Assembly: GCA_040414865.1 (NCBI GenBank)
Contig: JBEDUR010000041.1
Span: 1 to 31,943 of the forward strand
DNA from: Palsa-461 sp040414865
GTDB taxonomy: Bacteria; Actinomycetota; Acidimicrobiia; Acidimicrobiales; RAAP-2
Length of the DNA stretch: 31,943 nt
Reading direction: 5' to 3'
Under the pieces are notes generated by a model. The model was not told where the DNA came from and searched no databases. It saw only the letters and a list, made by a program, of their open reading frames with translations. This document shows, one piece after another, positions 6,107 through 15,202 of the stretch. The position numbers were made by a program, and so were the translations under genes. Each line of letters opens with the position of its first letter. The first letter of the stretch is position 1.

Positions 6107-8788
6107 ATGGCCATTCGTCCGTCCCACCCCGACAGTTTCTCGACCCGGTCCCGATTCGCCGTCGGCGACCGCGAGCTGGACTACTTCTCGCTGACCGGCC
6201 CGGGCCTGAGCGAGTACGAGATCGGCCGGCTGCCCTACTCGTTGAAGGTCCTCTTGGAGAACCTCTTGCGCCACGAGGACGGCTTGGCCGTCGAGCCGCC
6301 CGACATCGTCCGGCTGGCGTCGTGGGCCGCCCATGGGGGCCGGGGTGTCGCGGCCGAGGCGGCCCAGGAGATCGCCTTCAGCCCCGAGCGGGTGCTCATG
6401 CAGGACCTGACCGGGGTCCCGGCGGTCGTCGACCTCTCCGCCATGCGGGACGCGATCGTCGAGATGGGCGGCGACCCGACCCGCATCAACCCGCTCGTCC
6501 CCGTCGAGCTGGTCATCGACCACTCGGTGATCGCCGAGCGCTCAGGGGACGCCCGATCGTTCGCGACCAACGTGGACATCGAGTACGAACGGAACCTCGA
6601 GCGTTATCAGCTGCTCGCTTGGGCTCAGCGGGCCTTCAGGAACTTCCGGGTCGTTCCACCGGGCACCGGGATCTGCCACCAGGTCAACTTGGAGTACCTC
6701 TCCCGTGTGGTCTTCGAGAGCGAAGGACTTGCCTACTGCGACACCCTCGTCGGGATGGACTCGCACACCACCATGGTCAACGGTCTGGGAGTGCTCGGCT
6801 GGGGCGTCGGCGGGATCGAGGCTGAGGCGGCCATGCTGGGTCAGCCCTACTCCATGCTTGTCCCCCCGGTCGTCGGGCTCCGAATGCTCGGAGAGATGGC
6901 CGAGGGCACCACGGCGACCGACCTCGTCCTCACGATCACTGCCCTGCTGCGCGAGCACGGTGTGGTCGGAAAGTTCGTCGAGTGCTTCGGGCCGGGGATC
7001 GCGTCCGTGCCGGTCGAGAACCGGGCGACGATCGGCAACATGTCGCCGGAGTACGGCGCCACCTGCACCATCTTCCCCATCGACGACACCACCCTCTCGT
7101 ACCTGCGCTTCACCGGCCGTGACGAGGACCACCTGGCCCTGGTCGAGGCCTACGCCAAGGAGCAGGGCCTCTGGCACGAGCCCGGCGGCGACGAGGCTGT
7201 CTACACCGAGACCATCGAGCTCGACCTGTCCACGGTGGTGCCGAGCCTGGCCGGACCCAAGCGCCCCCAGGACCGGGTCTCCCTCACCGGCGCGGCCGAG
7301 GCCTTCCGCGACGCGCTGGGCCACGAGCTGCACTCGGCCCCATTGGCCGGGGGCGACGGGCGCGAGGTGCAGGACGGCGACGTGGTGATCGCCGCCATCA
7401 CCAGTTGCACCAACACGTCCAACCCTCAGGTGCTGGTGGGCGCCGGGCTGCTTGCCAAGCGAGCGGTCGAGCTGGGCCTCCGCTCAAAGCCCTGGGTGAA
7501 GACCTCACTCGCTCCCGGCTCGCGAGTCGTGATGGACTACCTCGAGCAGGCCGGCCTGGTCGAGCCGTTGGAGAAGCTCGGCTTCTACCTGGTCGGGTTC
7601 GGCTGCACCACCTGCATCGGGAACTCCGGGCCGCTGGAGCCCGGCGTCTCCGAGGCGGTTCAGGCCGGGGATCTCTCGGTCGCCGCCGTGCTATCGGGGA
7701 ACCGGAACTTCGAAGGCCGGATCCATCCCGACGTTCGGATGAACTACCTCGCCTCCCCGCCCCTCGTTGTCGCCTACGCCCTGGCCGGATCCATGAACCT
7801 CGACCTCGGCCAGGACGCGATCGGGACCGCGAGCGACGGCACCGAGGTAAGGCTGGCCGATCTGTGGCCTTCCACTGAGGACGTCGCCGAGACCATCCGC
7901 GGCGCGTTGGGCTCGGACATGTTCAAGAGCCGCTATGCAGCCGTCTTCGACGGCGACGATCGCTGGCAGGCAATCCCGGTGGCCGACGGGCAGACCTTCG
8001 CCTGGCAACCCGACTCGACCTACGTGCTCCGCCCGCCATTTCTCGACGCGATGGGTACGGGACCCGAGCCCGTCGCGGACATCGAGGGGGCACGGGTCCT
8101 GGCCGTGCTCGGCGACAGCGTGACCACCGACCACATCTCCCCGGCCGGCTCGATCGGGGTGTCGACCCCGGCTGGCCGGTACCTCATTGACCGCGGAGTC
8201 GAGCGGGCGGACTTCAACTCCTACGGCACCCGGCGAGGGAACCACGAGGTCTTGGTCCGGGGCACTTTCGCCAACGTGCGGCTGCGCAACCTCCTCGCCC
8301 CAGGCACCGAGGGCGGGATGACCCTGCACCTGCCCGGGGACGAGGAGACCACGATCTTCGAGGCCTCCGAGCGCTATCAGCGCGACGGTATTCCCCTCGT
8401 GATCCTGGCCGGCAAGGAGTACGGGACGGGTTCGAGCCGAGACTGGGCCGCAAAGGGCCCGGCGCTGCTCGGCGTGCGGGCGGTGATCGTCGAAAGCATC
8501 GAGCGGATCCACCGGACCAACCTGATCGGCATGGGCGTCTTGCCCCTCCAGTTCCGGCAAGGTGAGAACGTCGCGAGCCTCAGGCTCGACGGCCACGAGC
8601 TGATCACCATTCGCGGCCTCGACGAGCTCAATCGCTCGGTGCCGAAGGAGGTGGCGGTCATCGCCGAGCGAAGCGACGGCTCCTCGGTCGAGTTCTCGGC
8701 GCTCGTTCGGATCGACACACCGATGGAGGCGAACTACTACCGTCACGGCGGGATCCTCCGCTACGTGCTGCGCCAACTCGCCAACTGA
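6107..8788 (+). CDS. acnA: Aconitate hydratase A
   Basis: Interconverts citrate and isocitrate in the TCA cycle using a [4Fe-4S] cluster. The 893-residue length and domain order match the AcnA/IRP1 family. The three cluster cysteines are at 434 (in ITSCTNTSNP), 500 and 503 (in GCTTCIGN), almost the same numbers as in the IRP1 type protein (437, 503, 506). The swivel domain near the C-terminus carries GDSVTTDHISPAGSI and the substrate-binding YGTGSSRDWAAKG. No Shine-Dalgarno is seen; a -10-like CAGAAT (6095-6100) six bases before the ATG suggests a leaderless transcript. The gene ends directly against the stop codon of the convergent deacetylase gene (TGATCA). Confidence 0.97.
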   Translation: MAIRPSHPDSFSTRSRFAVGDRELDYFSLTGPGLSEYEIGRLPYSLKVLLENLLRHEDGLAVEPPDIVRLASWAAHGGRGVAAEAAQEIAFSPERVLMQDLTGVPAVVDLSAMRDAIVEMGGDPTRINPLVPVELVIDHSVIAERSGDARSFATNVDIEYERNLERYQLLAWAQRAFRNFRVVPPGTGICHQVNLEYLSRVVFESEGLAYCDTLVGMDSHTTMVNGLGVLGWGVGGIEAEAAMLGQPYSMLVPPVVGLRMLGEMAEGTTATDLVLTITALLREHGVVGKFVECFGPGIASVPVENRATIGNMSPEYGATCTIFPIDDTTLSYLRFTGRDEDHLALVEAYAKEQGLWHEPGGDEAVYTETIELDLSTVVPSLAGPKRPQDRVSLTGAAEAFRDALGHELHSAPLAGGDGREVQDGDVVIAAITSCTNTSNPQVLVGAGLLAKRAVELGLRSKPWVKTSLAPGSRVVMDYLEQAGLVEPLEKLGFYLVGFGCTTCIGNSGPLEPGVSEAVQAGDLSVAAVLSGNRNFEGRIHPDVRMNYLASPPLVVAYALAGSMNLDLGQDAIGTASDGTEVRLADLWPSTEDVAETIRGALGSDMFKSRYAAVFDGDDRWQAIPVADGQTFAWQPDSTYVLRPPFLDAMGTGPEPVADIEGARVLAVLGDSVTTDHISPAGSIGVSTPAGRYLIDRGVERADFNSYGTRRGNHEVLVRGTFANVRLRNLLAPGTEGGMTLHLPGDEETTIFEASERYQRDGIPLVILAGKEYGTGSSRDWAAKGPALLGVRAVIVESIERIHRTNLIGMGVLPLQFRQGENVASLRLDGHELITIRGLDELNRSVPKEVAVIAERSDGSSVEFSALVRIDTPMEANYYRHGGILRYVLRQLAN

Positions 8789-9544
8789 TCAGCCCACCGA
8801 CAACGAGAAGAACAGCTCGGCCATCCGGCCCTCGCCCATACCGGCTCTGGCCGCCGAGCCCTGGGCCCACGAGCGCATCCAGTCCCGCACGGTCGTCTCG
8901 TCGATCCCCTGGCTCTTGTGGCAGGCCAGCGCGGCGACCTTTTTCGGGAGAGTCCCGGTCACGTCGACCGCGAGGTTGAACGTCGGGTGGGCCATCAGCC
9001 AGAGCCGCCGGACCGTGTGGGGTTCGAGCCCCTCGGCCAGCAGCTCGGGATGGGCGAAGGGATTGCGGCTATCGGGGTAGACGGCGGCCATCGCCGCCTC
9101 GCCGGCCGCCAGATGGTCGGGGTGGCTGGCGTAGACGCTGTCCCAGTTCCGTTCCGGTGAGGGGGCGATCACCAGGTCTGGCCGCCACCGCCTGATCACC
9201 CCGGAGAGGTCGCGACGCAGCTCGAGCGTCGGGACCAGCCGGCCGTCGGAGTAGCCGAGGAACGTGACGTCGCTGACAGCGACCGCGGCGGCCGCAGCCC
9301 GCTGCTCGCCTCTTCGGACTCTCGCCATCTCCTCACGGGCCTGGGACCGGTCGTTCCCCCCGGCCTCACCGTCGGTGATTATGCAATAACGCACCTCGGC
9401 CCCGGTTTCGCCGAGCGCGGCCACGCTGGCTGCGCATACGAAGTCGACGTCGTCGGGGTGTGCACAGACGACCAGGGCTCGCTCGACAGGCTCATCCTCG
9501 CTTGACCACACCCCCGTCGGGGCAGCCGGAGAGGGGGAGGTCAC
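8789..9544 (-). CDS. PIG-L family (LmbE-like) N-acetylglucosamine deacetylase
   Basis: A 251-residue zinc hydrolase of the PIG-L/LmbE family, which removes acetyl or amide groups from GlcNAc-type conjugates; actinobacterial members include MshB (mycothiol synthesis) and Mca (mycothiol conjugate amidase). The first zinc motif is AHPDD (28-32), and HPDH (141-144) supplies the third ligand. The length is shorter than typical MshB or Mca (about 290-300), so a specific role in mycothiol is not proven. The GTG start lies 26 bases after the stop of the DEAD-box helicase gene, so the two are probably cotranscribed. It is convergent with acnA with no gap. Confidence 0.88.
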   Translation of the reverse strand: MTSPSPAAPTGVWSSEDEPVERALVVCAHPDDVDFVCAASVAALGETGAEVRYCIITDGEAGGNDRSQAREEMARVRRGEQRAAAAAVAVSDVTFLGYSDGRLVPTLELRRDLSGVIRRWRPDLVIAPSPERNWDSVYASHPDHLAAGEAAMAAVYPDSRNPFAHPELLAEGLEPHTVRRLWLMAHPTFNLAVDVTGTLPKKVAALACHKSQGIDETTVRDWMRSWAQGSAARAGMGEGRMAELFFSLSVG

Positions 9545-9570
9545 CTTCGCCGATCAGCTGGGCGCCTGGC

Positions 9571-10818
9571 TCAGAGCAGGCTTTCGTCTTCCGACGGCTT
9601 CCACCCCGCCAGATCGGCCAGCCGCGGGTCGTTTGAGAACATTTCGACGATCGGGATCCGCAGGCCGAGGCGACGCTGGATGACCTCGGCCTCGAGGACT
9701 TGGTTCCAAAGCAAGAGGGTCACCGCCACCCCGGTCTCGCCGGCCCGGGCGGTCCGGCCGGAGCGATGCAGGTACGCCTTGTGGTCCTCGGGCGGGTCGT
9801 AGTGCAAGACGACGTCGACGGCGTCGATGTGCAGACCCCGAGCGGCCACATCCGTCGCGACCAGCACCGCGAGCTTCCCGGAAGCGAAGTCGCCCAGCGC
9901 ACGCTCCCGGTTGACCTGGCGCAGGTCTCCATGGATGGCGGCGCTTCGCACCTTCTCGCGGGCCAATTGCTCAACCAGACGGTCGGCCCCGCGCTTGGTC
10001 CGCACGAAGCACAGGGTCTTGCCGTAGGAGCGACAGATGGCCGCGGCCACCTTGACCTTGTCCATCTGGTGCACCTGCAGAAACCGGTGCTGCATGGCCG
10101 CCACCGTCTGGGTGCCCACCTCGTGGAAGACCGGATCGCGCATGTAGCGCTTCACCAGCCGGTCCACCGCACCGTCAAGGGTGGCCGAGAACAAGAGTGT
10201 TTGGTGCGACCGCTCCAGTCGGCGCAGCACCCACTCCACCTGGGGCATGAAGCCCATGTCGGCCATCCGGTCCGCCTCGTCGAGGACCAGGATCTCGACG
10301 TCGGCCACGCTCAGCTCGCCGCGGTCCCCGAGGTCGATCAGCCGGCCCGGCGTCGCGATCACGACCTCGACCCCCCGACGGAGCTGGGCGACCTGGCGGT
10401 CGATGTCGGCGCCTCCGTAGACGGCCGCCACCCGGAGCCCGACGGCCTTGGCCAGGGTCTCGAGGACCCCATGGACCTGGAGCGCCAACTCTCGGGTGGG
10501 GAGCAGCACCAGGGCAGATGGTCGGGCCGGTTCCCCCCGGCTCCGTCGCCCCTGGTGGGCGGCCGACGTGCGCTGGAGCAACGGGAGCCCGAAGGCGAGC
10601 GTCTTGCCCGAGCCGGTCTTGGCCTTGCCGCACACGTCCCGGCCAAGCAGCCCGTCGGCCACCGTCAGCGCCTGGATGGGGAAGGCGGTCGTGATTCCCT
10701 GGTCAGCCAGTGCCTTGACGAGGTCGATGCCGACGCCCAGAGAGTCGAAGGTCCGCCCGGTCTCGTATTGGTCACCCGGGTCCGGAGTTTCGGTGGGCAG
10801 AAGGCCGTTCAGGGTCAT
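9571..10818 (-). CDS. DEAD-box ATP-dependent RNA helicase
   Basis: An RNA helicase of the RhlE/DeaD type, expected to remodel structured RNA in the cytoplasm. Visible motifs in order: Q motif (Phe24 to Gln49), Walker A AKTGSGKT (66-73), PTRELALQ (107-114), TPGR (156-159), DEAD (180-183), SAT (211-213), and in the second RecA domain VATDVAARGLHID and HRSGRTARAG. At 415 residues it is a minimal two-domain helicase without a long basic or RNA-binding tail. The ATG start has a possible -10 (TATGAC on the minus strand) about 12 bases upstream. It leads a two-gene unit with the PIG-L deacetylase and diverges from the MFS exporter. Confidence 0.95.
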   Translation of the reverse strand: MTLNGLLPTETPDPGDQYETGRTFDSLGVGIDLVKALADQGITTAFPIQALTVADGLLGRDVCGKAKTGSGKTLAFGLPLLQRTSAAHQGRRSRGEPARPSALVLLPTRELALQVHGVLETLAKAVGLRVAAVYGGADIDRQVAQLRRGVEVVIATPGRLIDLGDRGELSVADVEILVLDEADRMADMGFMPQVEWVLRRLERSHQTLLFSATLDGAVDRLVKRYMRDPVFHEVGTQTVAAMQHRFLQVHQMDKVKVAAAICRSYGKTLCFVRTKRGADRLVEQLAREKVRSAAIHGDLRQVNRERALGDFASGKLAVLVATDVAARGLHIDAVDVVLHYDPPEDHKAYLHRSGRTARAGETGVAVTLLLWNQVLEAEVIQRRLGLRIPIVEMFSNDPRLADLAGWKPSEDESLL

Positions 10819-11288
10819 CGGCTGATCAAGGTCATAGGCTGGATTCTTTGATTCTCTTCTTGGAGTTTGTCGTCTCGGTGCCGTCGGGTGAGGGACCCGG
10901 GCCCATTCGCCGACATCGAGAGCGGAAGGCCGCCTACGGGTACGCCGGCACCGATCGAGGAAGGGATGGAACCCTTTTGCTCCAGGCTACCAGGAGCCCG
11001 TCGCAGGCCGACGAATCGGGAGCCGTTACCCTCCGCCACGTGGGCGAATGTCCGGCACTCTTTCGAAGCCGAAGCGGAGGCCGGCCGGGTGCCTGAGGCC
11101 GCTTCGGCCCCCGGGGCCCGAGGGGAGCGGCGGCCGTGCCGTCCATGTCCACCGGGGCGATCGATCGAGCTGCGGCCACCTCCGGTGAATCGGTGCGCCG
11201 GGAAGGCCCCGCGAGCCGACGCCGCCAGGACCACCCGCTCGCGCCCGGCCCGAGCCAATGCCGCCTCCCACGCGGCACAGTAGGGACC
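10819..11288. other. Divergent intergenic region, helicase / MFS exporter
   Basis: About 470 bases lie between the two divergent starts. A shorter gap is possible: a GTG at 11136 in frame with the exporter has a good ribosome binding site (AGGGGAG, 11121-11127) and would add 51 residues. A long minus-strand frame covering this whole area and the exporter is a codon shadow. No RNA gene or clear operator was seen. Confidence 0.45.
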
Positions 11289-12785
11289 ATGGTCGAGCTC
11301 CAAGAGCGCACCGAGACCCAACGTCCGTCCACCAGGCCGGGCCTGGTGCTCCTGATCGTGGTGATCGGCGTGCTGATGGCTGCGGTCGACACGACGATCG
11401 TGGTCCTTGCTCTCCCCGCCATGGAGCGATCGCTCCACATCGCGCTGTCCTCGATCATCTGGGTGATCGTCGGCTATCTCCTGGTGATCACCGTGACGGC
11501 CACCCAGGTCGGCCGGCTGGGCGACATGTTCGGGCGGGTCCGGATGTACGAGACCGGTTTCTTGGTCTTCATCGTCGGCTCGGCCCTGTGCGCCGTGGCC
11601 AACAACGGGGCGACCATCGTCGCGTTCCGGCTCCTCCAGGGATTGGGTGGCGCCTTCATCACCGCCAACAGCGGCGCGGTGCTGGCCGACAACTTCCCGC
11701 CTGAGCGACGAGGCCGCGCCTACGGCTACAACGCCGTCGGATGGAACGTCGGAGCCATCCTCGGGATCCTCCTCGGCGGCCTCATCATCACCTACATCTC
11801 GTGGAGGTGGATCTTCTGGATCAACGTGCCGACCGGCCTGTTCGCCTTGGCCCTCGCGGTCCCCTTCTTGCACGACCGGGGCGAACGGGAGCGTCAGCGC
11901 ATCGACTGGGCCGGGATGACCACCCTCGGCGTCGGGTTGTTTTTCATTCTCTGGGCCATGGTGAAGCTGTCGACGTCGGCCTTCAATGCGGGCGAGCAGG
12001 CGTCGCTCGCCGTCGGGCTCTTCTTCCTCGTCGTCTTCGTGCTCGTCGAACGCAAGGTCAAAGAGCCGATGGTCGACCTCGCCATGTTCCGGATCCCGAC
12101 GATGCCCTCGGCTCTTCTCGCCTCGATGTTCCAGGCGATCGGGACATTCGCCGTCCTGTTCCTCGTGATCATGTACCTCCAGGGTGTGCGTCAGCTCTCG
12201 CCGCTGCACGCCGCGCTTCTGCTCGTGCCGGGATACCTGATCGGAGGGATGTTCGCCCCCTTGGGCGGCCGCCTGGCCGACCGGCTCGGACCGGTTCTGC
12301 CGGCCACGGTCGGCCTGGCGGTGCAGATCGTCGCTCTGGCGATCTATGCCCAGCTCGGCGTCAACACCAGCTTCGCCGTCGTGGTGATCGCGGCGACGAT
12401 CAACGGCATCGGCGGGGCGGGCTTCTACCCGTCCAACACGACCGCAGTCATGGCCGTTACCCCTGGGCGCGCCTTCGGCATCGCCTCGGGACTGCTCCGG
12501 ACCTTCGCCAACGTGGGCATGGTGTTCTCGTTCGCGGTGGCCGTCTTGGTGGCCGCACGTTCGATCTCCAAACGGACGGCCTTCCAGATCTTCGTCGGTA
12601 CCACCTCGCTTCCCCACAAGCTGACCACGACCTTCAACAGCGGCCTCCATGCGGCCTTCTACTCGTCGATGTCGTTCCTGGTGGTCGCAGCGGTCCTCTC
12701 CGCGTCGCGGTTCCTCCGGCGCCGGCCCGGGCTCACCTCCCCGGCAACGCGTGTGACGGCCGAGGCCGGCACGGCAACCGAGTGA
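11289..12785 (+). CDS. MFS multidrug exporter, DHA2 (EmrB/QacA) family
   Basis: A 498-residue membrane transporter of the drug:H+ antiporter-2 family, expected to expel hydrophobic compounds using proton flow. It starts with the family's first helix (GLVLLIVVIGVLMAAVDTTI, including the conserved D-T-T-I-V motif), continues with the motif A loop GRLGDMFGRVRMY and the helix-5 antiporter region around GWNVGAILGILLGGLI, and has length and hydrophobic pattern consistent with 14 helices. The ATG was chosen because it sits at the normal distance from helix 1; the upstream GTG at 11136 has the better ribosome binding site but adds a polar 51-residue extension with weaker codon bias. The glycosylase gene follows after 24 bases. 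The substrate is unknown. Confidence 0.92.
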   Translation: MVELQERTETQRPSTRPGLVLLIVVIGVLMAAVDTTIVVLALPAMERSLHIALSSIIWVIVGYLLVITVTATQVGRLGDMFGRVRMYETGFLVFIVGSALCAVANNGATIVAFRLLQGLGGAFITANSGAVLADNFPPERRGRAYGYNAVGWNVGAILGILLGGLIITYISWRWIFWINVPTGLFALALAVPFLHDRGERERQRIDWAGMTTLGVGLFFILWAMVKLSTSAFNAGEQASLAVGLFFLVVFVLVERKVKEPMVDLAMFRIPTMPSALLASMFQAIGTFAVLFLVIMYLQGVRQLSPLHAALLLVPGYLIGGMFAPLGGRLADRLGPVLPATVGLAVQIVALAIYAQLGVNTSFAVVVIAATINGIGGAGFYPSNTTAVMAVTPGRAFGIASGLLRTFANVGMVFSFAVAVLVAARSISKRTAFQIFVGTTSLPHKLTTTFNSGLHAAFYSSMSFLVVAAVLSASRFLRRRPGLTSPATRVTAEAGTATE

Positions 12786-12809
12786 CCGTCCGCCCTACCC
12801 CCGATCGCC

Positions 12810-13589
12810 GTGCCCGAGCTGGTCGAGGTCGAGCTCTCTCGCCGCCTGGCTGAGCGCCTCTCGGGGAGGAGGATCGCCACCGTCACGCTCGTCGATCCCC
12901 ATGCGAGCGTCCTCGACCAGAGGACCCTGACAGGCGCGCTCGAAGGGGCAACGTTCTCCCGCTCTCGTCGCCTCGGCAAGCTGCTGCTGCTCGACACCGA
13001 CGCCTCGACGCTCGGCGTGCACTTCGGGATGACCGGGCGGCTGACGGTGGATGGTGTCGCGGCACTCGACCGGCTGCTCTTTGCACCCGAGGTGCTGGCG
13101 CCTCGATGGCTCCGCTTGGTCGTCCTCCTGGCCGACGGTGGCCGGCTCGAGTTACACGATCCGAGAAGGTTGGCCCGGGTCTCGCTCGACCCCGACGAAG
13201 CGCGCCTCGGCCCCGACGCGGCCACGGTCACCGCGGCCCAACTCCGCTCTGCCCTCGGGGTCCCCAACGCCACGGCGCCGCTCAAGGCCCGACTGCTCGA
13301 CCAGCGGCGTCTCGCCGGGGTGGGCAACCTGATCTGCGACGAGGTGCTGTGGCGAGCGGGCCTGTCGCCCGAACGCCGGGCCGGCGGTCTCGACGATCAC
13401 GAGCTGCGCCGGCTGGCCAGGGAGCTGCGGAGCACCATCGATCGGCTGCTTGCCGGGGGCGGGTCCCACACCGGGGAACTCGTGGCGCTGCGCAGCCCGG
13501 GCAGCCGGTGCCCGAGGGACGGCCGACCCCTGCGAAAGAGCACCGTCGGTGGCCGGACCACCTTCTGGTGCCCCGGCCACCAGGAATGA
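12810..13589 (+). CDS. Fpg/Nei family DNA glycosylase/AP lyase with variant zinc finger
   Basis: A 259-residue base-excision repair enzyme that removes oxidised bases and nicks the abasic site. The GTG start is fixed by chemistry: after Met removal the N-terminal Pro (PELVEVE) is the nucleophile and the following Glu is catalytic. The conserved Lys57 (LGKLLLL) and Met74 (HFGMTGRL) are present, as is the helix-two-turns-helix region with LAGVGNLICDEVLWRAGL. The C-terminal zinc finger keeps Cx2C-x16-Cx2C spacing, but its ligands are Cys234, Asp237, Cys254 and His257. Arg249 is the expected DNA-contacting arginine. Fpg (8-oxoG) versus Nei (oxidised pyrimidine) specificity is not decided here. 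It is likely cotranscribed with the exporter. Confidence 0.92.
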   Translation: MPELVEVELSRRLAERLSGRRIATVTLVDPHASVLDQRTLTGALEGATFSRSRRLGKLLLLDTDASTLGVHFGMTGRLTVDGVAALDRLLFAPEVLAPRWLRLVVLLADGGRLELHDPRRLARVSLDPDEARLGPDAATVTAAQLRSALGVPNATAPLKARLLDQRRLAGVGNLICDEVLWRAGLSPERRAGGLDDHELRRLARELRSTIDRLLAGGGSHTGELVALRSPGSRCPRDGRPLRKSTVGGRTTFWCPGHQE

Positions 13590-13605
13590 CCCAAGGCCGA
13601 CGCGG

Positions 13606-14076
13606 TCAGCGGACGGCCTTCACCTCCTCGAGGACCTTGGCTGCGTGACCGTCGGCCCGGACGTTGTACCAGGCCCGCACGATGATCCCCGCCGCGTCGA
13701 GGAGGAAGGTCGACCGGATGACTCCGACGGTCTTCTTGCCGTACATGGTCTTCTCCCCCCACGCCCCGTAGGCCTCCATGGTCTTGTGCTCGGGGTCCGA
13801 GAGCAGGGGGAACTTGAGGCCGTACTTCTCCGCGAACCGCTGGTGCTTGGCCGCCCCGTCGGGCGAGATCCCGACCACCTTGACCCCGGCTCGGCTGAAT
13901 GTGGTCAAGTTCTCGTTGAACTGGCAGGCCTCTTTGGTGCATCCGGGAGTGTCGTCCGCCGGGTAGAAGTACACGATTGCCGGCTTCCCCTTCAGGTCCT
14001 TCAGCGCGAGCTTCTTCCCGTCTTCATCGGGCAGCGAGAACGCCGGAGCCCGGTCCCCCTCCTCCAACCTGGCCAT
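13606..14076 (-). CDS. bcp: Thioredoxin-dependent peroxiredoxin, Bcp/PrxQ type
   Basis: A 156-residue cytoplasmic peroxidase that reduces hydrogen peroxide and organic hydroperoxides with thioredoxin. The peroxidatic Cys46 lies in DDTPGCTKEACQF with the resolving Cys51 five residues later, which is the PrxQ arrangement and nearly identical in position to the E. coli protein. I chose the ATG giving MARLEEGDRAPAF because GAGGAG lies just upstream; an 18-residue longer frame lacks homology. It is convergent with the glycosylase gene 16 bases away and stands alone as a transcription unit. Confidence 0.95.
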   Translation of the reverse strand: MARLEEGDRAPAFSLPDEDGKKLALKDLKGKPAIVYFYPADDTPGCTKEACQFNENLTTFSRAGVKVVGISPDGAAKHQRFAEKYGLKFPLLSDPEHKTMEAYGAWGEKTMYGKKTVGVIRSTFLLDAAGIIVRAWYNVRADGHAAKVLEEVKAVR

Positions 14077-14255
14077 CTTCGTCTCCTCGGTTCGCGTCGG
14101 TTGCGGAAGCCACCAACCCGGCGGCCACATTAGGGCGGTCGTGGACCGAGCCCCTCGGTGACCACGGCCGGCAGCCGGGACCTTTGGGTGATCGGCCGCA
14201 GCGCCGTCGCCCTCCGCGAGCGGTTCGGCCCCCGTGTGGAACCAAGGCCCGGACG

Positions 14256-15161
14256 ATGTGGGACGCTTCGGGAGTGAACGTGCACCTCGTCGACGGCACC
14301 TACGAGCTGTTCAGACACTTCTTCGGCCAGCCGCCGCACGCGGCGACCGACGGCAAGGAGGTGGGCGCGACCCGCGGGGTGTTGCTCTCTGTGCTCTCCA
14401 TGCTCGCCGAAGGCGCCACGCACGTTGGCGTGGCGACCGATCATGTCATCGAGTCGTTCCGCAACGACCTGTGGTCCGGTTACAAGACCGGCGATGGGGT
14501 CGAACCGTTGTTGAAGAACCAGTTCGAGTTGCTCGAGTCGGCGCTCGAGGACCTCGGCGTGGTCGTCTGGGCGATGGTCGACCTCGAGGCCGACGACGCC
14601 CTGGCCTCTGCCGCCGCGCTCACCGGGTCCGACCCTTCGGTCGACACGACCGTGATCTGCACCCCGGACAAGGATCTCGCCCAGTGCGTGGTCGGCAATC
14701 GGGTGGTGCAGCTCGACCGACGCCGCGGGACGACCATCGACGAGCATGGCGTCGTCGACAAGTTCGGGGTGGTCCCGGCCTCGATCCCCGACTGGCTGGC
14801 GCTCGTCGGGGACGCCGCCGACGGCTTCCCCGGGATCAAGGGATGGGGAAAGGTGTCGGCCTCAGCGGTCCTCGCCCGCTACGGCCATCTCGAAGCCGTC
14901 CCCGACAAATCGGCCGAGTGGGAGCCGTCGCTCCGGAACCGGGTGCGGGGGGCCACCGGCCTCGCTGCGCGGCTGGTGGAGCAGCGAGAGCTGGCCCTCT
15001 TGTTCCGGGACCTGGCCACGCTGCGAGTCGACCGCTCCCTCCTCGAGAACACCGAGGTCCTGCGGTGGGCGGGCCCCACCGAACGGTTTCCCGAGGTCTG
15101 TGCCTACTTGCGTGACGACAGCCTGGCCCGACGCGCAGCTGAGCTGGCCCAGGGGCGCTGA
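14256..15161 (+). CDS. 5'-3' exonuclease / flap endonuclease domain protein
   Basis: A 301-residue protein with the fold of the 5' nuclease domain of DNA polymerase I, here free-standing. Acidic metal-binding positions are visible in order: the Asp of HLVDGTYELFR near the start, DLEADDALAS, CTPDKDLAQCV, and LVGDAADGFPGIKGWG, which starts the helix-hairpin-helix DNA-binding motif. It probably processes 5' flaps or RNA primers in replication and repair; whether the organism's PolA has its own such domain cannot be seen. Start choice is uncertain: ATG at 14256 or GTG at 14274, neither with a strong ribosome binding site. The F420 gene follows after about 40 bases. Confidence 0.88.
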   Translation: MWDASGVNVHLVDGTYELFRHFFGQPPHAATDGKEVGATRGVLLSVLSMLAEGATHVGVATDHVIESFRNDLWSGYKTGDGVEPLLKNQFELLESALEDLGVVVWAMVDLEADDALASAAALTGSDPSVDTTVICTPDKDLAQCVVGNRVVQLDRRRGTTIDEHGVVDKFGVVPASIPDWLALVGDAADGFPGIKGWGKVSASAVLARYGHLEAVPDKSAEWEPSLRNRVRGATGLAARLVEQRELALLFRDLATLRVDRSLLENTEVLRWAGPTERFPEVCAYLRDDSLARRAAELAQGR

Positions 15162-15190
15162 GCGGGCCGGACCCCTTGTTTGGCGCTGGC

Positions 15191-15196
15191 TATGGT
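15191..15196 (+). promoter_or_regulatory. Possible -10 element of a leaderless promoter for the F420 gene
   Basis: TATGGT matches the actinobacterial -10 pattern TAnnnT and is exactly six bases before the GTG at 15203, which would put the transcript start on the start codon. No Shine-Dalgarno is present, which fits. No clear -35 was found. Confidence 0.4.
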
Positions 15197-15202
15197 GGAT
15201 CC

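Noticed and set aside
8428..8440. GGGTTCGAGCC resembling a tRNA T-arm
   Set aside because: It encodes the conserved GTGSSRDW motif of aconitase.
7691..8776. 361-residue minus-strand reading frame inside acnA
   Set aside because: Antisense shadow of a certain gene, with no motif.
9018..9032. GGGGTTCGAGCCCC resembling a tRNA T-arm
   Set aside because: It lies in frame inside the PIG-L deacetylase gene and no acceptor, D or anticodon arm can be drawn upstream.
10815..12650. 611-residue minus-strand reading frame
   Set aside because: It lies opposite the MFS exporter and has the His/Asp/Glu/Arg-rich composition typical of an antisense shadow of a high-GC gene.
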